Positions 4,212 to 9,129 of a stretch of 9,129 bases of DNA are shown here, one piece after another. The notes under the pieces are model-generated. The model was not told the DNA's origin. It searched no databases and saw nothing but the letters and a program-made list of their open reading frames with translations. Every line of letters starts with the position of its first letter. Position 1 is the first letter of the stretch. Source of the stretch: Spirochaetaceae bacterium (GTDB lineage: Bacteria > Spirochaetota > Spirochaetia > DSM-27196 > SKKC01); NCBI GenBank assembly GCA_003552745.1, contig PUOG01000322.1, positions 1 through 9,129 of the forward strand, given 5' to 3'. The position numbers and the translations under genes were made by a program.

Positions 4212-6242
4212 ATGAACGTCACCAAACGCCGGAACATCGGTATCATGGCGCATATCGATGCCGGGAAAACCACGACAACCGAGCGGATACTCTACTATAC
4301 GGGCAAAAGCCACCGGATCGGCGAGGTCGATACCGGGAGTGCGACGATGGACTGGATGGAGCAGGAGCAGGACCGTGGGATTACGATCACGAGCGCTGCG
4401 ACCACCTGCTTCTGGAAAGAAAACCAGATCAACATCATCGATACTCCGGGGCACGTCGACTTCACCGCCGAAGTCGAGCGAAGCTTGCGTGTTCTCGACG
4501 GCGCGATTGCGATTTTCGATGCTGTCGGTGGTGTCGAGCCGCAGAGTGAGACGGTCTGGCATCAGGCCGACAGCTACGAGGTTCCGCGCATCGCATACGT
4601 AAACAAAATGGATCGCATCGGCGCTGACTTCTTCATGGTCATCGACAACATGCGGCAGAAACTCGCGGCGAATCCGGTGCCGATGCAGGTTCCGATCGGT
4701 GCGGAGGACAAGTTCACCGGTGTTATCGATCTGCTGTCGATGCAGGAGATCCATTGGGACCGCGAGAGTCTCGGGTTCGAGATGACCAAACAGGAGATCG
4801 ACGCCGCCCAGCGCGAACGCGCCGAAGAATGGCGCGAAAAGCTGCTCGATTCGGTCACCGCGACCTCCGACGAGCTGACTGAGCTCTATCTGGAGACAGG
4901 TGATGTTCCGCTCGATCGGCTGATCGCGGCAATTCGCGAGCAGACAATCGCCGGTACGATCGTGCCGGTATACTGCGGGGCTTCTCTTCGCAACATGGGG
5001 GTACAGCCGCTTCTCGACGGAGTCGTGAACTTCCTGCCGGCGCCGGAGGATCTCCCGCCGATCGTCGGCCATCACGCCCACACCGACGAAGAGGTGCACA
5101 TCGAGCACAGCATCGACGGAAAGCCGCTCGCGCTGGTTTTCAAGATTCAGAGCGAGCGGGAAAGCGGTACGCTCTCCTTCATCCGCGTCTATTCGGGGAA
5201 ATTCAAGGCAGGTACGGCGGTACAGAACATCGACAAAAAGAAAAAAGAGCGGCTCAACCGTATTCTGCGCATGCACGCCGCGCGGAGCGAACAGCTTTCC
5301 GAGGTGGTGGCGGGAGATATCGCGGTAGTGGTCGGGCTCAAGTTCGCGCAAACCGGCGATACGATCGGACAGCAGGACTTCCCCATCATACTCGAGCGAA
5401 TGCACTTCCCCGAGCCGGTGATTTCGGTGGCAATCGAACCGAAGTCGCTCAGCGAGCGCGACCGATTGAAGCAGGTACTTGCGACGCTCAGTCTCGAGGA
5501 TCCGACCTTCTTCAGCAGGGAGGATGAGGACACCGGCGAGCTTATTATCCGGGGCATGGGTGAGCTGCACATCGAGGTGCTCGTCACCCGGATCGTCAAA
5601 GACTTCGGCATCGATGCGAAAATCGGTAAGCCGCAGGTTACCTACCGCGAGAGTGTCACCAAAACGATCGAGCACACCGAGGAGTTCAGCAAACTGATCG
5701 CCGGAAAGGAAAACACCGCCACCGTTACGCTGCGCGTTGAGCCGCTGAAGCGCGGATCCGGGAACGTGTTCACCTCAAAGATAAGCGAGGAACAGCTGCC
5801 GCGGGTGTTCCAGGATGCGGTTAAACGCGGTGTCGAGGGTGGTTTCGGATCCGGCATCGTCCTCGGATATCCGGCGATCGATGTCGGCGTGACACTGGTC
5901 GATGCCCGGTACGACGAGCAGACCTCGACGGAGTTCGCATTCGAGGCGAGTGCTTCGATGGGATTCGATGCGGCATGCGAGAAGGCAGGCCCAATTCTCC
6001 TCGAACCGATCATGAAGGTCGATGTGATGTGTCCCCAGGAGTTCATGGGAGACGTCATACAGGGGATTACCACCCGCGGTGGGGTTGTCCAGAGCGTGGA
6101 GAGCAAGCCGAGTGTGGAGCATATCCGCGCGACGGCGCCACTCGCGGCGATGTTCGGCTATTCAACGGCATTGCGCAGCACGACACAAGGACGCGGTACG
6201 TACGCGATGGAGTTCAGCCACTTCGAGCGCAAAGCCGATTGA
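4212..6242 (+). CDS. fusA: Elongation factor G paralogue, EF-G2 (spdEFG2/mtEFG2-like) type
   Basis: This is a 676-aa translational GTPase of full EF-G length. G1 is AHIDAGKT (13-20), switch I RGITIT (55-60), G3 DTPGH (77-81), G4 NKMD (131-134) and G5 CGAS (255-258); all are intact. Domain II is about 300-385, III about 403-478, IV about 479-600 and V about 601-676. In domain IV the usual QSGGxGQ loop is replaced by IAGKENTA (about 496-503), and the tip His (E. coli His583/584) is Asp568 by alignment. These features resemble mitochondrial EF-G2 and the spirochaete spdEFG2, shown in Borrelia to act in ribosome recycling with RRF rather than translocation. Recycling is therefore the likelier role, and a canonical EF-G should exist elsewhere in the genome. 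ATG 4212 follows GGAG (4203-4206) at 5 nt. An EF-G-like gene follows after 78 nt. Confidence 0.93.
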   Translation: MNVTKRRNIGIMAHIDAGKTTTTERILYYTGKSHRIGEVDTGSATMDWMEQEQDRGITITSAATTCFWKENQINIIDTPGHVDFTAEVERSLRVLDGAIAIFDAVGGVEPQSETVWHQADSYEVPRIAYVNKMDRIGADFFMVIDNMRQKLAANPVPMQVPIGAEDKFTGVIDLLSMQEIHWDRESLGFEMTKQEIDAAQRERAEEWREKLLDSVTATSDELTELYLETGDVPLDRLIAAIREQTIAGTIVPVYCGASLRNMGVQPLLDGVVNFLPAPEDLPPIVGHHAHTDEEVHIEHSIDGKPLALVFKIQSERESGTLSFIRVYSGKFKAGTAVQNIDKKKKERLNRILRMHAARSEQLSEVVAGDIAVVVGLKFAQTGDTIGQQDFPIILERMHFPEPVISVAIEPKSLSERDRLKQVLATLSLEDPTFFSREDEDTGELIIRGMGELHIEVLVTRIVKDFGIDAKIGKPQVTYRESVTKTIEHTEEFSKLIAGKENTATVTLRVEPLKRGSGNVFTSKISEEQLPRVFQDAVKRGVEGGFGSGIVLGYPAIDVGVTLVDARYDEQTSTEFAFEASASMGFDAACEKAGPILLEPIMKVDVMCPQEFMGDVIQGITTRGGVVQSVESKPSVEHIRATAPLAAMFGYSTALRSTTQGRGTYAMEFSHFERKAD

Positions 6243-6268
6243 TGAGGTCGCGGCGGCTGCCGGTTTCG

Positions 6269-6298
6269 TTGACACTACGAAATTCGACGGCTTATCAT
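6269..6298 (+). promoter_or_regulatory. Sigma70-type promoter for the EF-G-like gene
   Basis: A perfect -35 TTGACA (6269-6274) and a -10 TATCAT (6293-6298; 5 of 6) are separated by 18 nt, inside the 78-nt gap between the two GTPase genes. The predicted start site near 6305 leaves a leader of about 15 nt carrying GGAGG. The second gene can thus be expressed independently of the first, although read-through is likely because no terminator is visible between them. Confidence 0.6.
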
Positions 6299-6320
6299 CT
6301 GCGAAACGCTGGAGGCTCAT

Positions 6321-8396
6321 ATGGGTGTAACTACGGACAGAATACGGAATGTTGCTATCGCCGGACACGGATTCACCGGCAAGTCGACTCTGCTCGAGCA
6401 GATGCTCTTCGCAGCGGGACGGATCGATACCCCGCAACCGGTGGAGAGCGGGAAGAGCGTCAGTGACTACACTGACGAGGAGCGTCAGCACGGAGCGAGC
6501 ATCCACTCGGTCCTCGCGTCGCTCGAGTGGAACGAGAGCAAGCTCAATCTGTTGGACACGCCGGGTACCGCCGACTTCGTCGGCGAGGTAGTCGCCGCAT
6601 TTCGCGCGTGCGAAAGCGCGGTCATGGTTGTCGACAGTCGCTCCGGGGTACAGATCGAAACGATTAAGCTCTGGCGCCGACTCGACGATCGTGATAAACC
6701 GCGCTCGGTGTTCATTTCGTTCATGGACGACGAGAAGGCAGATTTTGACGCCGCCATCGAGGATCTGAACTCCAAGTTTCAGAAGCCGCTCGTTCCGGTC
6801 GTGGTTCCGGTCGGCAGCGGATCGAGTTTCAAAGGTGTCATCGACCTGGTGAACCAGAAGTTCTATCCGGCGCCCGGTAAAGAGAAGAAAGAGTCGGGGA
6901 GCGACATGCCGGACGACTGCAAGGAGATCGTCGACCGTTATCGTCCGGTCATGATCGAATCGGCGGCCGAGGGCGATGATGAGTTAACCGAGAAATTCCT
7001 GACCGAAGAGACCCTCACCGACGACGAGGTCCGCCGCGGACTTATGGAGGGGCTTCGTGACAACCGCGTCGTTCCGGTGCTCTGCGGATCGGCAAGCGTC
7101 GGCAGCGGCGCAGCCGCACTGCTCGATTTCCTCGCCGGCGAAGCCCCGAGCCCGAGCGCCACGGTCGAAACGGCGACCGATGCAAGCGAGAACGAGATAG
7201 AGGTTCCGGTCTCGCCCGACGGCGATTTTTCCGGCTTCTGCTTCAAGACTATGATCGACCAGTTCTCGGGTAAGCTCAGCTTCTTCAAGGTGGTCACGGG
7301 GACGCTTGCTTCGGAGAGCGAGCTCTACAACCAACGTGAGGGAAAAAAAGAGAAATCGAGCAAGATCTATACCGCGGTCGGAAAGAGACTCGAAGAGGTA
7401 AGTAATGTTGCCGCGGGCGACCTCGGGATCATCACCAAGCTGCAGTCGGTACACACGAACGATACGCTCTGCTCGCAGAGCAAGCCGGTCACCTATCGTC
7501 CGCTCGCGCTCCCGCAGCCGGTATACTCGGTCGCGATCGAGGTAGGAAGCAAAAAAGACGAGGACAAGCTCGCAACCGCCCTTCAACGCGTTACCGAGGA
7601 GGATCGCACGATTCACCTGACGTTCAACCCGGAGACGAAAGAGTCGGTGCTTTCCGGGATGGGTGAGCTGCACCTCAATCTCGTACTCGACCGCATCCGC
7701 GAGGCGCAGGGGATCGAGGTCGAGACTCGCGTGCCGAAGGTCGCCTATCGTGAGACCATTTCGAAACCGGCTGATGCTGTATACCGCCACAAGAAACAGT
7801 CCGGTGGGCACGGCCAGTTCGGAGAGGTATCGATCCAGATCCGTCCGCTCGAACGCGGCGAACAGTATGAATTCGAAAACGCGATTCGGGGAATGGCGAT
7901 CAGTAAGGGCTTTATCCCCGGAATCGAGAAGGGTCTCAAGGAAGCGATGGAGGAAGGGGTCGTCGCCGGATTCCCCGCGGTCGATGTCGGCATTACGCTC
8001 GTCGACGGCAAGGAGCATTCGGTCGACAGCTCCGAGATGGCATTCAAGATGGCCGCGAAAGGCGCAATGAAGGATGCGATGTCCAAAGCTTCCCCGACGC
8101 TCCTCGAACCGGTCATGAACCTCCGTGTGTTCATCGAGGAGCAGTACCTCGGCGACGTGCTGAGCGATCTCAGCAGTCGCAGGGGCCGTGTACAGGGCCA
8201 GGAGCAGCTCGGCGGCGGAATAATCGAAGTTCTCGCGCAGGTACCGCAGGCGGAGCTCCTGCGCTATGCGACCGACCTTCGATCCATCACGAGCGGCACC
8301 GGGAGCTTCGAGGTCAGCTTCGACCACTACGCTCCGGCCGCCGGGAAAGTTGCCGAAGACATAAAGAAGCAGGCGACCGAGCCGGTCAACGCATGA
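6321..8396 (+). CDS. Elongation factor G-like GTPase with degenerate G4 motif
   Basis: This 691-aa protein has the EF-G five-domain layout but belongs to the divergent EF-G-like group. G1 is AGHGFTGKS (14-22), the switch I Thr is Ser60 in HGASIH, G3 is DTPG (79-82) and G5 is CGSA (255-258). The G4 motif is SFMD (133-136) where NKxD is expected: the flanking PR and ADF residues align exactly with those of the neighbouring EF-G. Unlike that neighbour, domain IV retains QSGGHGQ (493-499) and the tip His566 in EHSVDSSEMAF, so it is built to enter the ribosomal A site. Domain V is normal. The C-terminal tail is Lys/Glu-rich. The start is firm: GGAGG (6311-6315) with 5-nt spacing. It has its own promoter. 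Its cellular role is poorly defined. GTP specificity may be altered by the G4 change, but that is inference. Confidence 0.9.
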   Translation: MGVTTDRIRNVAIAGHGFTGKSTLLEQMLFAAGRIDTPQPVESGKSVSDYTDEERQHGASIHSVLASLEWNESKLNLLDTPGTADFVGEVVAAFRACESAVMVVDSRSGVQIETIKLWRRLDDRDKPRSVFISFMDDEKADFDAAIEDLNSKFQKPLVPVVVPVGSGSSFKGVIDLVNQKFYPAPGKEKKESGSDMPDDCKEIVDRYRPVMIESAAEGDDELTEKFLTEETLTDDEVRRGLMEGLRDNRVVPVLCGSASVGSGAAALLDFLAGEAPSPSATVETATDASENEIEVPVSPDGDFSGFCFKTMIDQFSGKLSFFKVVTGTLASESELYNQREGKKEKSSKIYTAVGKRLEEVSNVAAGDLGIITKLQSVHTNDTLCSQSKPVTYRPLALPQPVYSVAIEVGSKKDEDKLATALQRVTEEDRTIHLTFNPETKESVLSGMGELHLNLVLDRIREAQGIEVETRVPKVAYRETISKPADAVYRHKKQSGGHGQFGEVSIQIRPLERGEQYEFENAIRGMAISKGFIPGIEKGLKEAMEEGVVAGFPAVDVGITLVDGKEHSVDSSEMAFKMAAKGAMKDAMSKASPTLLEPVMNLRVFIEEQYLGDVLSDLSSRRGRVQGQEQLGGGIIEVLAQVPQAELLRYATDLRSITSGTGSFEVSFDHYAPAAGKVAEDIKKQATEPVNA

Positions 8397-8410
8397 GGTC
8401 TCAAGCGCAA

Positions 8411-8456
8411 CTACGATTCGCCGAGCGCCTACTACTCCGGCGCTCGGCGTACGTAG
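8411..8456. terminator. Long hairpin between the EF-G-like gene and trmB
   Basis: An 11-bp perfect GC-rich stem, CGCCGAGCGCC with GGCGCTCGGCG (8419-8429 and 8439-8449), is extended after a small internal loop by CTACG/CGTAG (8411-8415 and 8452-8456). It sits between convergent genes and includes the trmB stop codon (8432-8434) and its last sense codons. It could stop transcription from both sides. No T run follows in either direction, so it is not a classic intrinsic terminator. Confidence 0.45.
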
Positions 8457-9129
8457 TAGAACTCGCGCACAATGTGGCCTTTGGCTATGCCTTTGCGCTC
8501 GAATGCCGTTTGCGGCCGCCACGACCGCGGCCGGCTGAACGGTGAGCCTTCGGCAAGCGGATCCGGATTCCACAACTCCTTTTCGGCCGAGAGCGCCTTC
8601 GCAATCACGTGTGCGTACTCTTCCCAATCGGTGGTGATGTAGAGGTACGCACCCGGTTTCAGTTTGCGGGTAAGAGTCGCCACGAACTCGGGAGTCACGA
8701 GTCTTCGCTTGTGGTGGCGCTTCTTCGGCCACGGATCAGGAAAGAAGATGTGCACGCCGTCGAGCTCGCCGTTCCTGATACCGCACTCGACCACTTCGAC
8801 CGCGTCTTCCCGGACGATCCGCACGTTCGGCAACTCGAGCCGTTCGATCTCCGAGAGCAGCTTGCCGACTCCCGGTGGATAGACCTCCGAACCGAGCAGA
8901 CAGACTTCAGGTTGGGAGGCGGCGAACTCGGCCGTCGCATACCCCATTCCGAAACCGATCTCGAAAACGCGCTTTCGACATTCGACGCCTTCGAAAGCAC
9001 CGAAAAGCGACTCGGTGCCGTCGGCAGACGGTTGCAGAACGTACACCGGAGAGAGCCGTTCAATCGCACGGCGATGCAGCTTGTTCATTCTCGCCCGGCG
9101 CATAACGAAGCTACGTACGCTGTGCCGAC
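8432..9129 (-). CDS. trmB: tRNA (guanine-N7)-methyltransferase TrmB, 5' end beyond window
   Basis: TrmB methylates G46 in the variable loop of tRNAs using S-adenosylmethionine. Family motifs are clear (numbering from the Met at 9103): SAM-binding FEIGFGMG (47-54), GSEVYPPGVG (71-80) with the conserved Glu73, the signature FFPDPWPKKRHHKRRL (120-135), TTDW (157-160) and TAFERKG (199-205). The in-window ATG at 9103 has no Shine-Dalgarno. The frame stays open to the edge, and residues just upstream read VRSFV before MRRARMN, matching the RSFVxRxGR block that other TrmB proteins carry near their N-terminus. The true start is therefore very probably outside the window. The gene converges on the EF-G-like gene, with 35 nt between stop codons. 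Confidence 0.93.
   Translation of the reverse strand, partial: RHSVRSFVMRRARMNKLHRRAIERLSPVYVLQPSADGTESLFGAFEGVECRKRVFEIGFGMGYATAEFAASQPEVCLLGSEVYPPGVGKLLSEIERLELPNVRIVREDAVEVVECGIRNGELDGVHIFFPDPWPKKRHHKRRLVTPEFVATLTRKLKPGAYLYITTDWEEYAHVIAKALSAEKELWNPDPLAEGSPFSRPRSWRPQTAFERKGIAKGHIVREFYYVRRAPE

Noticed and set aside
4047..5675. 542-codon open frame antisense to the EF-G2-type gene
   Set aside because: It lies almost fully inside a certain EF-G gene, has no ribosome site, and its product is typical antisense composition (Arg/His/Asp/Leu-rich) with no recognisable motif. High-GC coding strands commonly leave such frames open.
6984..8732. 582-codon open frame antisense to the EF-G-like gene and overlapping trmB
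   Set aside because: Same reasoning: complementary to a well-supported GTPase, and it also runs through trmB in another frame. No motif or ribosome site.

Overview
The window looks like a chromosomal segment of a GC-rich free-living spirochaete (Spirochaetota). The main pointer is an EF-G of the spirochaete/mitochondrial EF-G2 type (676 aa, degenerate domain IV tip) followed by a second divergent EF-G-like GTPase. A very acidic lipoprotein with a lipobox fits but does not prove this. The taxonomic call is inference; no rRNA or clade marker is present.

Layout. Positions 1-598 hold the 3' part of a + strand gene of unknown function whose frame is broken near 482 by an apparent one-base deletion in a G run. 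Its stop overlaps that of a convergent, lower-GC lipoprotein gene (595-2025, minus). The 442-nt gap 2029-2470 holds a short coding-looking remnant and the promoter/operator region of a VapBC-type toxin-antitoxin pair (2471-3033). Positions 3062-3344 are a scar: the C-terminal tail of an unknown minus-strand gene abuts the C-terminal tail of a PQQ-like beta-propeller gene on the plus strand. Positions 3345-3666 show no gene. Positions 3667-3880 hold two related hairpin repeat units that copy the 3' end of the adjacent tRNA-Val(UAC) gene (3882-3953, minus) and lie in its downstream trailer.

The right half is conserved translation machinery: an EF-G2-type factor (4212-6242), an EF-G-like GTPase with its own sigma70-type promoter (6321-8396), and a convergent trmB (tRNA m7G46 methyltransferase) that enters from beyond the right edge and ends at 8432.

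The left 3.9 kb has the character of an accessory, partly decayed region next to a tRNA gene: lower GC, toxin-antitoxin, truncated genes and repeats. The right 5.2 kb is core genome. The best candidate for something not well described is the tRNA-mimicking hairpin repeat array. Its stems change in a compensated way between copies, and its G-U wobbles pair only if it is transcribed in the tRNA direction.
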